A stretch of DNA of 6,074 bases from an uncultured Acidimicrobiaceae bacterium (GTDB lineage Bacteria; Actinomycetota; Acidimicrobiia; Acidimicrobiales; Microtrichaceae): assembly GCA_937868025.1 (NCBI GenBank), contig CALMLJ010000331.1, forward strand, positions 1-6,074, in the 5' to 3' direction. Every line of letters starts with the position of its first letter. The stretch's first letter is position 1. Both the position numbers and the translations under genes were made by a program. The notes beneath the pieces are model-generated. The model did not search any database, was not told the origin of the DNA, and saw nothing but the letters and a program-made list of their open reading frames with translations. Below, piece after piece: positions 1 through 5,154 of this stretch.

Positions 1-55
1 GAGCACCTGCTTTGCAAGCAGGGGGTCGTGGGTTCGAGTCCCATCTCCTCCACCA
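1..55 (+). tRNA. tRNA-Ala (TGC), 5' part outside the window
   Basis: The 3' part of an alanine tRNA gene, cut by the left window edge. The end of the D stem (GAGC, 1-4) is followed by the anticodon stem CCTGC/GCAGG (6-10 and 18-22) closing the 7-base loop TTTGCAA, with anticodon TGC at 13-15. The T arm has the stem GTGGG/CCCAT around TTCGAGT. The acceptor strand CTCCTCC (45-51), discriminator A (52) and a genomically encoded CCA (53-55) complete the gene. It reads GCA and other GCN alanine codons. An integrase gene lies immediately downstream on the opposite strand, the usual arrangement when a tRNA 3' end is the integration site. Confidence 0.93.
11..55. other. Probable attachment site (att) in the tRNA-Ala 3' end
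   Basis: Integrative elements with tyrosine integrases commonly use the anticodon-to-3' end part of a tRNA as attB and restore the tRNA on insertion. Here an integrase fragment and an xis-like gene begin directly after the CCA end and point towards the tRNA. I looked by eye for a second copy of the T-arm/acceptor sequence in the window and did not find one, so the extent of the core and the other junction are unknown. The boundaries given are an inference. Confidence 0.45.
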
Positions 56-567
56 TCGGAACGGCGGGGTTTCGGTGATCAGCCCGAACCCGTCGAGGGC
101 GGATTCCGCGAGGGTGCCGATCGGAACGACGTCGGCGCCGGGGTTCTCACGGCCATCGGTGACCACTGCGTCCATGCGCCGAGCGAGTTCTTCGCCTCGT
201 GACGCAGCATTGCGCTGGTACCGCATGGCGGCCGGCGAGGCGTGCCCGAGGTGGCCCATGATCTCGCGGGTGGTCGCGCCCATCTGCGCGAAGTAGGTCC
301 CGGAGAAGTGGCGCAGGTCGTGGAGCGTGACCTCCTCGACGCCGACTTTCTCCCGGGCCTCCTTCCAGGCGCGCTTCAGCGTCGACACGGGCAGGGGGCG
401 GCCGCGTGGGCCCATGAAGACGAACGCGTCCCGGTCGGCCGGGGTGTACTTCGGTACGACACCCGATTCGCGGTACCGCTGGTGTGCGTCCTCGAGCTGG
501 GTGAGGAGGACGGCGAGGTCAAGGCGCCTGCCGGTGTTCGACCGCGCCGGCCGGGTCATGGTGGCGG

Positions 568-906
568 TTATCGCTCACCACCAGCGATGTACGCGAGCAG
601 CGCCTCGTGGGTGACACGTCGGCCGCGGGTCATGCCGAACGGCACGGTGGCCTTGAGGTGGCCGTCGCGGATCAGCTTGTCGATGAGCTGCGGCGAGCAC
701 GACAGGTACTCGGCAGCGGTGTTGCGGTCGTAGAGACCACGCACGAGCGTGGGTCGCTCCCGGATCTGGCGCTCGAGTCGCTCCATGCGGGCGGTGAGGG
801 CTGCGACGATGTCATCGAGGTCGACGCCCGCCTCGTGCCAGTCGGGCCAGACGCTGGAGGGGTGGAGTCCGGCTCTCGTGGCTGCGCTGTCTGACCATCG
901 AGGCAC
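568..906 (-). CDS. Excisionase-like helix-turn-helix protein
   Basis: Small DNA-binding protein of 112 residues, probably the recombination directionality factor (Xis) of the neighbouring integrase. Residues 57-107 resemble the MerR-like HTH_17 excisionase domain: YDRNTAAEYLSCSPQLIDKL is the helix-turn-helix, followed by the wing region RDGHLKA and a basic GRRVTHEALLAYI. Residues 28-52 look like a charged helix, possibly a coiled coil. The GTG at 906 is preferred as start because GGGGAG lies 5 bases upstream (plus-strand 912-917). The internal ATG at 786 would give a 72-residue Xis-sized protein but has no visible ribosome site. The TAA stop is 8 bases before the ATG of the integrase fragment, as in xis-int operons. 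With the integrase truncated, it may have no function left. It could also be a plain regulator of the element. Confidence 0.72.
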   Translation of the reverse strand: MPRWSDSAATRAGLHPSSVWPDWHEAGVDLDDIVAALTARMERLERQIRERPTLVRGLYDRNTAAEYLSCSPQLIDKLIRDGHLKATVPFGMTRGRRVTHEALLAYIAGGER

Positions 907-1178
907 CGAATCTCCCCGAACCGCTGGATCCGAGCGGGGCGCTGTCCCTTGTCGGCTGGACGCGCTACGGGGGACGGAACTCGTCGCGAGATGACTTTCT
1001 GGTTACGTCGCGGCGGAAGTCCTCGACATTGGACGTATCATTGGTCAAGATCCGGGACAAGAACTTGGACAACATCGCGGTCAAGAGCGACAACGCGTGA
1101 ATCCATCGGTCCCCACCCCCTGCCCGCCGCACGCCTCGAAAGGCCCGATCACACCCTCCCTGGGGAGGTGTTCCACCC
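907..1178. other. Gap between xis-like and Fic genes; promoters not clear
   Basis: This 272-base stretch separates the divergent xis-like and Fic genes and should hold both promoters. I could not pick a convincing -35/-10 pair for either. A plus-strand frame without ATG or ribosome site stays open to a TGA at 1098-1100 and ends in a protein-like tail (SLVKIRDKNLDNIAVKSDNA). It may be the remnant of a gene, but I do not recognise it. Confidence 0.4.
1155..1168 (+). promoter_or_regulatory. Fic ribosome binding site inside a small hairpin
   Basis: GGAGG at 1164-1168 lies 10 bases before the ATG at 1179 and fixes the start of the Fic gene. It is preceded by its exact complement CCTCC at 1155-1159, leaving the tetraloop CTGG. 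The 5-bp stem could cover the ribosome site in the mRNA and lower translation. The pairing is seen in the sequence; any regulatory effect is inferred. Confidence 0.5.
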
Positions 1179-2372
1179 ATGCCCGACAGCCGCAAGTATC
1201 AAGAGACCCATCCACACATCACGTTCCAACTGAACCTCGCCGCGATGCCTCCACGCTTCTGGATGCTGATGGGCGAGGCTCGGTCGAAGTGCGACCACAT
1301 CAGCCGCGTACCCCTCGAACCAGAGACCTCAGAGAAGCTCCACGAGGTCTACTTCGCTAAGGGCATCCACGCCACGACAGCGATCGAGGACAACACGCTC
1401 TCCGAGGAAGAGGTGCGGGAGCGCATGGCCGGCGATCTCGAGCTCCCTCCGTCCAAGGAGTATCTCGGCCGCGAGGTCGACAACATGCTCGCGGCCTACA
1501 ACGAGGTGATGGGCGCCGCACTGTTCGGCGAACCGCTCCCGCTCTCGATCGATTCGCTGAAGCACTTGAACAAGCGGGTGCTCGACGGCTTGTCGGTCGA
1601 CGACCGGACCGTGCCCGGCGAGATCCGGACGCACAGCGTCATGGTCGGGTCCTACCGAGGCGCACCTGCGGAGGACTGCGCGTACCTCCTCGAGCGTCTA
1701 TGCGAGTGGGTCAACGGAATCGAGCCTGCCCATGACAACGAGCGAATCCCGATGGCGTTCATCAAGGCGACGCTCGCCCACATCTACTTCGAGTGGATCC
1801 ACCCCTTCGGAGATGGGAACGGCCGAGTCGGCCGCCTCATCGAGTTCGCCATCCTCACCAACCATGGGATCCCCGCCCCGGCGGCGCACGTCCTCACCTC
1901 CCACTACAACGACACACGCAGCCAGTACTACCGGGAACTCCAGGCGGCGAGCTCAAGCGGCGGCGACGTCACCCCGTTCCTGCTCTACGCCGCGCAAGGT
2001 TTCGTCGACGGGTTGCTTGTGCAGATCAAGGAACTGCACAAGCAACAGGAAGCCCTGATGTGGCGCGCCTACGTCGACCGCACGTACGAGGGCCAGGCCC
2101 GTGAGACTGCGAGCCGTCGCCGGAAGCTCGCTCTCGAGCTCGGCAAGCTCGACGGGGAGTGGGTTCGCCGCGAGGACATTCCGCTGCTCGATCGACGCCT
2201 CATGAAGGAGTACGGATCCCGGGCAGACAAGACGCTGACTCGCGACCTGAACCTCTTGGCCAAAGAGGGCTACGTCGTGCTCCATGGCACCCGCTGGGTG
2301 CGTGCCAAGGTCGAGGTGATCAAGGGCATGAGGCCTCAATCAGCGCCAGCAGGCCCGGCGGACGACGCGTAG
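1179..2372 (+). CDS. Fic-domain protein (probable AMP transferase) with C-terminal winged helix
   Basis: Fic proteins usually transfer AMP, or another nucleotide part, from a nucleotide triphosphate to a hydroxyl side chain of a target protein. This 397-residue protein has the full active-site loop HPFGDGNGR at 208-216 (H208 catalytic, D212 for metal, N214, R216) and a further R219. Residues 66-71 (TTAIED) match the inhibitory (S/T)xxxE(G/N) motif at the N-terminal side except for D71. E70 should block the active site, which puts it in the class with a built-in N-terminal inhibitory helix. Residues about 120-280 form the Fic core and about 310-385 look like a winged helix (GEWVRREDIP, then a DKTLTRDLNLLAKEGYV recognition-like helix), common in long Fic proteins. 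The start is supported by GGAGG 10 bases upstream. It stands alone in divergent orientation to the xis/int remnant, so it is probably cargo of the island. No separate antitoxin gene is seen. The target is unknown; a toxin, defence or regulatory role is an inference. Confidence 0.93.
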   Translation: MPDSRKYQETHPHITFQLNLAAMPPRFWMLMGEARSKCDHISRVPLEPETSEKLHEVYFAKGIHATTAIEDNTLSEEEVRERMAGDLELPPSKEYLGREVDNMLAAYNEVMGAALFGEPLPLSIDSLKHLNKRVLDGLSVDDRTVPGEIRTHSVMVGSYRGAPAEDCAYLLERLCEWVNGIEPAHDNERIPMAFIKATLAHIYFEWIHPFGDGNGRVGRLIEFAILTNHGIPAPAAHVLTSHYNDTRSQYYRELQAASSSGGDVTPFLLYAAQGFVDGLLVQIKELHKQQEALMWRAYVDRTYEGQARETASRRRKLALELGKLDGEWVRREDIPLLDRRLMKEYGSRADKTLTRDLNLLAKEGYVVLHGTRWVRAKVEVIKGMRPQSAPAGPADDA

Positions 2373-2379
2373 CGCGGCA

Positions 2380-2419
2380 GTTCCCGCCGACGTTGCCGTG
2401 CCGCTCCGCCGACGGGAAC
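2380..2419. repeat. Inverted repeat behind the Fic gene
   Basis: GTTCCCG at 2380-2386 pairs exactly with CGGGAAC at 2413-2419, with 26 bases between, starting 7 bases after the Fic stop codon. The next six bases of each arm would pair with two mismatches. There is no T run, so a classical terminator is not shown. A role in ending or stabilising the Fic transcript is possible. Confidence 0.35.
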
Positions 2420-2446
2420 GGTGCGGCGAGAGCAGGATCTCGGCGC

Positions 2447-2518
2447 AGGAAGCGATCCGCATCGTCAGGGCAGGGTCGGGTCGAATTGCCTCATCTACGG
2501 CCCTCCGAATCGCTTCCT
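2447..2518. repeat. Perfect 10-bp inverted repeat, 52-bp spacer
   Basis: AGGAAGCGAT at 2447-2456 is the exact reverse complement of ATCGCTTCCT at 2509-2518. No gene is convincing between or around them on either strand. They could be remnants of a small insertion or a weak long-range hairpin. I know of no element with these ends. Confidence 0.4.
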
Positions 2519-2524
2519 CCGAAC

Positions 2525-2827
2525 TCAAGAGCGGACTCGAAGGTTCGGTTGTCTGCGTCGGAGGCTGAGCAGTGCGAGGAGCAGACCGACCGTGATGTCG
2601 AACCACCCGATGTAGGCGATGAAGCCGTACCGGTCACGGAGCACCGCTGTGACCACGCCAACGACGCCGGCGGCGACGCCTGCCAGGCCCCAACCGACAC
2701 CGTTCCAGTCACGACAGCGGAACTCGGAGATGTCCGCGACCCACCGCTGATCGGAACACTCCGCAATGAAGTCCCGCTCCAACAGATCAGGGCGGGTGCG
2801 GTGTCGGGCCGTCCTCGGCGCCAGCCG
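2525..2827 (-). pseudogene. IS3-type transposase fragment running into a hydrophobic frame
   Basis: The open frame begins after an in-frame TAG (2828-2830) and shows RPDLLERDFIAECSDQRWVA followed by DISEFRC. This is the segment before and around the first catalytic aspartate of IS3-family OrfB (rve/DDE) transposases, where RDFTA-PNQ-WV-DIT is typical. Homology-like sequence ends near 2714. The rest, about 62 residues down to the stop at 2525, is different: two hydrophobic stretches (VGWGLAGVAAGVVGVVTAVL and FIAYIGWFDITVGLLLALLS) around RDRYG, then a basic tail RRRQ. The tail may be the remnant of a two-helix membrane protein or a chance frame. The only in-frame start seen is a TTG at 2782 without a ribosome site. 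A different frame upstream (VERAGVAAG, near 2830-2860) fits the preceding part of such transposases, which suggests a frameshift. Not functional as a transposase. Confidence 0.55.
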
Positions 2828-2927
2828 CTACCCCTGCCCGCTCGACCTGCTTCACGCTCGAATCGAGTTGGACGTAGCTGGCTGGACACCTTCGGACGTC
2901 ACCGTCGGGGCGACCCAAGGTCGGCCT

Positions 2928-3404
2928 TCAGGGTTGCATGAAGACTTGAACGGTGAACACCCGGTACTGATCGCCGCACTGGCCCCACACTGCTGCGGCG
3001 CCGACCTCGGTGAAGGCTGGATCCATGATGTTGGCTCGATGGCCAGGGGAGTCGAGGTACGCCTCGTGGATTTGAGCGATCGTGCCGCCGAATCCGACAT
3101 TCTCACCCAGCTTGTTCCAGACCTGTGGAACGTCATGCTTCAGGACGGAGTGCGAGAGGGCGCAGGCGTCGCGAAGGTGCGTCGCCCAGGCGTCTGCCTT
3201 CATGTCGAGCGTCGTGTTCTCGACAACGGGACCCAACCCAGCCTCGACTCGAGACTGATTGATCAGTTCGATCACCTCGTTGCGATCCTGCGTCGTGGAC
3301 TCGCACGCAGTCACTACTTGCCCGAGAATCGTCAGGGCGATCAACGAGCCGAGGAGACGAAGGTGGCGCTGCCGGCCCTTGTTGGATTCTCTCGTCGAAG
3401 TCAT
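2928..3404 (-). CDS. CAP/SCP-domain lipoprotein
   Basis: Secreted protein of the CAP superfamily (cysteine-rich secretory protein/SCP-like). In bacteria these are extracellular or membrane-anchored proteins of mostly unknown activity. From ATG 3404 it has 158 residues: a basic N-terminus (KGRQRHLRLL), a hydrophobic segment (about 16-30) and the lipobox VTAC with C34 as the lipidated cysteine. The CAP domain covers about 41-156: NEVIELINQSRVEAGLGPV, H85 in LSHS, E101 in LGENVG, H122 in SPGHRANIMDP and the final strand VFTVQVF. The H85-E101-H122 set is the conserved CAP cavity. C81 and C143 could form a disulfide. The frame is open further upstream to 3683, but the signal peptide sets the start at 3404 or at the ATG 3422. 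Neither has a clear ribosome site, while a TACGCT box lies 4 bases before 3404, so a leaderless mRNA is possible. The neighbours give no hint of a pathway. Confidence 0.88.
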   Translation of the reverse strand: MTSTRESNKGRQRHLRLLGSLIALTILGQVVTACESTTQDRNEVIELINQSRVEAGLGPVVENTTLDMKADAWATHLRDACALSHSVLKHDVPQVWNKLGENVGFGGTIAQIHEAYLDSPGHRANIMDPAFTEVGAAAVWGQCGDQYRVFTVQVFMQP

Positions 3405-3408
3405 GACG

Positions 3409-3414
3409 AGCGTA
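3409..3414 (-). promoter_or_regulatory. Possible -10 box (TACGCT) of the CAP lipoprotein gene
   Basis: On the minus strand TACGCT (TAnnnT) lies 4 bases before the ATG at 3404. The same hexamer stands 6 bases before the ATG of the lipoprotein gene at 4482. A convincing -35 is missing. The 4-base gap is short for transcription starting at the ATG itself, so this is a weak call. Confidence 0.3.
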
Positions 3415-3679
3415 TCGGGCATGCGAAAGTCGCGGCTTGAGCTACGCGACCGACGATGAGCCGCATGGCCGTCGCAGGCTGCAACGCGAGACCTATTTCC
3501 AAGATTCGATGCTCTCTGAGCGTTACACCCCCGGCTGCTCGTGGCGCAGAGGTGTAGTGGACGACCGCGCACGAGGTGTCCGAGTTCTGCGCGGCCGCGT
3601 TTCTTGGAGCATGGGAGAGCGCAGCCTCGTTCAATCACGACCGCGGCGATGTCGGCGGAGGGCTTCCCAGGATCGCTGC

Positions 3680-3695
3680 CCACGCATCTGCGTGG
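3680..3695. repeat. Short palindrome CCACGCA-TC-TGCGTGG
   Basis: Two perfect 7-bp arms separated by 2 bases. The compact symmetric form suits a dimeric regulator site better than an RNA hairpin, whose loop would be too small. No promoter or gene start is evident next to it, so its role is unknown. Confidence 0.45.
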
Positions 3696-3730
3696 CCCTC
3701 GTGGGGCACTTCACTCACCGCACCAACGAC

Positions 3731-3762
3731 ACGGGCAAGTTGACCAGTACGGGTCAAGTTGA
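3731..3762. repeat. Direct repeat containing an inverted repeat (TTGACC-N6-GGTCAA)
   Basis: ACGGGCAAGTTGA (3731-3743) is repeated as ACGGGTCAAGTTGA (3749-3762), with one inserted T and 18 bases between starts. Inside them TTGACC (3740-3745) and GGTCAA (3752-3757) form a perfect inverted repeat with a 6-base spacer. This resembles an operator or a recombination core site, but no partner gene is recognised. Confidence 0.4.
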
Positions 3763-3938
3763 AGGACGTGAGCCCGCGATCAGCTGGGCCTCGAACGAGT
3801 CGTCGTCGGGGAGGGCGACGGCGCAAGATCACCGCCACCACCGGGGCTCGGGGCAGGTGCGGGCGAGGGGTCGACGCTGCCCGAAGTCAAATATGCCATT
3901 CGCCGGGCGCGGCGCGACCGGCTGCCCCGACGACCGCG

Positions 3939-4382
3939 TCAGGCAGGCTCGGGGCCGCTGACCACCGTGAACGAGGTGAGCTTGGAACCGGCCGCCTGCG
4001 GGCCCGGCGGGACGTACTCGAAGTCGGTCGCCCGAACGACTGCGTTCCAACTGCCCAAGGGCGCGTCGACGGGCATCTGGCACCGGACGACCACCGTCAC
4101 GGCTGCGCCCGCCACGAACGGGTCACGTTCGCACTCCAGGAACCGCTGCACCTCGAGCACCCCGGGCGCACCGGTGTAGAGGCCGAACTCGACGCTCTGC
4201 ACCGACTTGTCGTCGGTCACCACCGCCGTCATCGTGAACGCATCACCGGCCGTGATCGTCGTGGGCTCGACGACGACCGACTCCACGACCGGCGGCCGCC
4301 AACCGGCCGGAGCCGGTTCGGGACACGCGGTCGCCATGATCGACAACCCGGCCAACATCGGAACCAGCATCCACCGCTTCAT
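3939..4382 (-). CDS. Lipoprotein with a beta-rich, Ig-like domain
   Basis: Exported protein of 147 residues from ATG 4382, chosen because GGAGG (plus-strand 4391-4395) lies 8 bases upstream. A GTG five codons earlier is less likely. The signal peptide is KR followed by a hydrophobic core (residues 4-16) and the lipobox ATAC with C20. After a proline-rich linker (21-31), residues 32-142 alternate in beta fashion: VVESVVVEPTTITAGDAFTM, TAVVTDDKSVQSVEFGLYT, AVTVVVRCQMP, SWNAVVRATDFEY and LTSFTVV. This pattern is typical of Ig-like or similar beta-sandwich modules in surface proteins that bind partners or act as spacers. C84 and C101 could form a disulfide across strands. No catalytic motif is visible. 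It is divergent from the lipoprotein gene at 4482 and shares a 100-bp promoter region with it. The fold is inferred from pattern only; I do not recognise a named family. Confidence 0.78.
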   Translation of the reverse strand: MKRWMLVPMLAGLSIMATACPEPAPAGWRPPVVESVVVEPTTITAGDAFTMTAVVTDDKSVQSVEFGLYTGAPGVLEVQRFLECERDPFVAGAAVTVVVRCQMPVDAPLGSWNAVVRATDFEYVPPGPQAAGSKLTSFTVVSGPEPA

Positions 4383-4395
4383 CGGAGCCCCCTCC

Positions 4396-4417
4396 ACGCC
4401 GAACGAACGTCCGGCGT
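4396..4417. promoter_or_regulatory. Imperfect palindrome in the leader of the Ig-like lipoprotein gene
   Basis: The arms ACGCCGaACG and CGTcCGGCGT (one mismatch pair) flank a 2-base centre. On the minus strand the palindrome starts about 7 bases after a TACGGT box and ends one base before the GGAGG ribosome site. It could be an operator that blocks transcription or a 5' hairpin beside the ribosome site. Confidence 0.45.
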
Positions 4418-4423
4418 TCGTCG

Positions 4424-4429
4424 ACCGTA
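4424..4429 (-). promoter_or_regulatory. Possible -10 box (TACGGT) of the Ig-like lipoprotein gene
   Basis: TACGGT fits TAnnnT and places the RNA start near 4417, giving a leader of about 35 bases with a good ribosome site. The best -35 candidate (TTCCGT, 18 bases upstream) is poor. Confidence 0.35.
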
Positions 4430-4456
4430 TCGCAGGTTCGCGACCCGACGGAACCC

Positions 4457-4485
4457 GAAATCATGCCCGTACGCTGAAATCATGC
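4457..4485 (+). repeat. Direct repeat GAAATCATGC around the 4482 start codon
   Basis: GAAATCATGC occurs at 4457-4466 and 4476-4485, 19 bases apart. The second copy contains the start codon of the lipoprotein gene. The first contains another ATG (4463) that opens a four-codon frame ending in TGA at 4475-4477, just before the real start. Confidence 0.6.
4470..4475 (+). promoter_or_regulatory. -10 box (TACGCT) of a leaderless lipoprotein mRNA
   Basis: TACGCT (TAnnnT) is followed by GAAATC and then the ATG at 4482, so transcription would start at or next to the start codon. There is no ribosome site upstream of the gene, which fits leaderless translation as is common in Actinomycetota. No good -35 is seen. 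Confidence 0.5.
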
Positions 4486-5009
4486 GCTTCCTCAAACTCG
4501 TCCGGATTGGTTCGATCGTCCTCCTCGCCACGACGGCCGTCGCGTGCGGAGGCGACGACAACACGACCGCGGCGGACCCGGCGTCCGACGACCGTGTCAC
4601 CACAACGGCCGCGCCCGCCGGTGACGACACCGTCGCCCAGGCGACGCCGAGCGACGCCGATTGCCCCGCGGCCAAGGACGCTCTCTCGAAGTTGACCGTC
4701 AACTGGCAGCTGGTGGTGCAGTTGCCGCGGACCACCGACGTGGCCGAGTGGCCGCGGTTGACCTCCACGGTCGGCACCGTCGCCGAGTTCGGCGATCAGC
4801 TCGACACGCTCGCAGCAGCATTCGCATCCGATGCCGACGCCGCGGACGCCGTTGCCTACATGCAGGGTGCCAACGACATCGTCGAGCAGGGTCTCGGTGG
4901 GGACACCACCGCCCCGGCCGAACTCGCGACCTACCTGGGTGACGACCTGGCCACAGCGCTCGGCAAGAAGACACCGCTCCTCATGGCGGGCAACTCCCTC
5001 ACCTGCTGA
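4482..5009 (+). CDS. Lipoprotein of unknown function with Thr/Asp/Ala-rich linker
   Basis: Exported 175-residue protein not assigned to a named family. The signal peptide has a basic start (MRFLKLVR), a hydrophobic core (about 9-18) and the lipobox AVAC with C22, followed by GGDDN. The Gly/Asp run after the cysteine is common in actinobacterial lipoproteins. Residues 23-58 form a disordered-looking linker rich in Thr, Asp and Ala. Residues 60-175 look mainly helical ([65 protein letters not shown]). C61 and the last residue C175 could pair. The open frame extends much further upstream, but the signal peptide and the TACGCT box 6 bases before the ATG set the start at 4482. Its 3' end overlaps the stop codon of the UvrA-like remnant on the opposite strand by 11 bases, so that decayed sequence supplies the last codons. 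The role is unknown. Confidence 0.85.
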   Translation: MRFLKLVRIGSIVLLATTAVACGGDDNTTAADPASDDRVTTTAAPAGDDTVAQATPSDADCPAAKDALSKLTVNWQLVVQLPRTTDVAEWPRLTSTVGTVAEFGDQLDTLAAAFASDADAADAVAYMQGANDIVEQGLGGDTTAPAELATYLGDDLATALGKKTPLLMAGNSLTC

Positions 5010-5154
5010 CGTACAGCGCCAGATGCTCGCCGGTGAGGGTCTTCTTCTTCGCCGCGACCAAGTCGGCGGGCGTGCCCTCGAACACGACCTTGCCGCCGTC
5101 GTGGCCGGCCCCGGGTCCCAGGTCGACGATCCAGCCCGCGTGCGCCATGACCGC
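4999..5154 (-). pseudogene. UvrA-like ABC ATPase, C-terminal remnant
   Basis: The last 50 or so codons of a UvrA-like ATPase: [20 protein letters not shown], then [20 protein letters not shown] and [11 protein letters not shown]. It includes the conserved W-I-DLGPxAG and EGTP segments after the D-loop/H-loop region of the second ATPase domain. UvrA proteins find DNA damage; shorter relatives such as UvrA2/DrrC are linked to drug or damage tolerance. All ATP-binding motifs upstream are missing. At its upstream side it passes at GCGGTC (5149-5154) into an IS256 transposase start. Of 8 base differences from the copy at 5914-6060, 6 do not change the amino acid. This suggests that the two copies diverged while still under selection, before this one was cut. 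It cannot work as an ATPase. Confidence 0.8.

Larger units (their letters stand above)
1..559 (-). pseudogene. Tyrosine integrase, C-terminal catalytic part only; runs off the left edge
   Basis: Site-specific recombinase of the phage integrase (tyrosine recombinase) family, which cuts and joins att sites. Translated from ATG 559-557, the frame shows HDLRH with H80 and R83, the second histidine box GHLGH (H103, H106) and the nucleophile Y114 in MRYQ. Residues 5-15 (ARSNTGRRLDL) fit the stretch that precedes the catalytic part in actinobacterial integrases. The N-terminal arm, the SAM-like core-binding domain and the segment with the first catalytic arginine are absent. An in-frame TGA lies just upstream of the ATG, so the gene cannot be extended. 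No good ribosome binding site is seen. The frame stays open through the antisense of the tRNA (WRRWDSNPRPPACKAGA) to the window edge. An intact integrase has about 350-400 residues and this has about 186, so it is almost certainly inactive. Family assignment is firm; pseudogene status follows from the missing half. Confidence 0.82.
3423..3938. other. Stretch of about 500 bases without a convincing gene
   Basis: Open frames exist on both strands but none has a recognisable domain, signal peptide or ribosome site. Two minus-strand pieces look somewhat protein-like, one ending at 3635 (AVSEVPHEGHADAWAAILGS) and one ending at 3401, and may be decayed coding sequence. The stretch also holds two inverted repeats (3680-3695 and 3740-3757), entered separately. 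No tRNA or known RNA was recognised, and no terminator with a T run follows the lipoprotein stop at 3939. Confidence 0.5.

Noticed and set aside
1..906. CRISPR array or rRNA anywhere in the window
   Set aside because: No regularly spaced repeats and no conserved rRNA segments were seen in any part of the window.
2159..2941. 260-residue plus-strand frame
   Set aside because: It overlaps the Fic gene in another frame and the transposase fragment in antisense, and has no recognisable domain.
3405..3683. N-terminal extension of the CAP protein frame to 3683
   Set aside because: A signal peptide and lipobox begin at the ATG 3404; the 93 extra residues show no domain and would bury the signal peptide.
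3759..4481. Long plus-strand frame upstream of the lipoprotein start
   Set aside because: It is antisense to the Ig-like lipoprotein gene, has arginine-rich low-complexity translation, and the signal peptide begins only at 4482.
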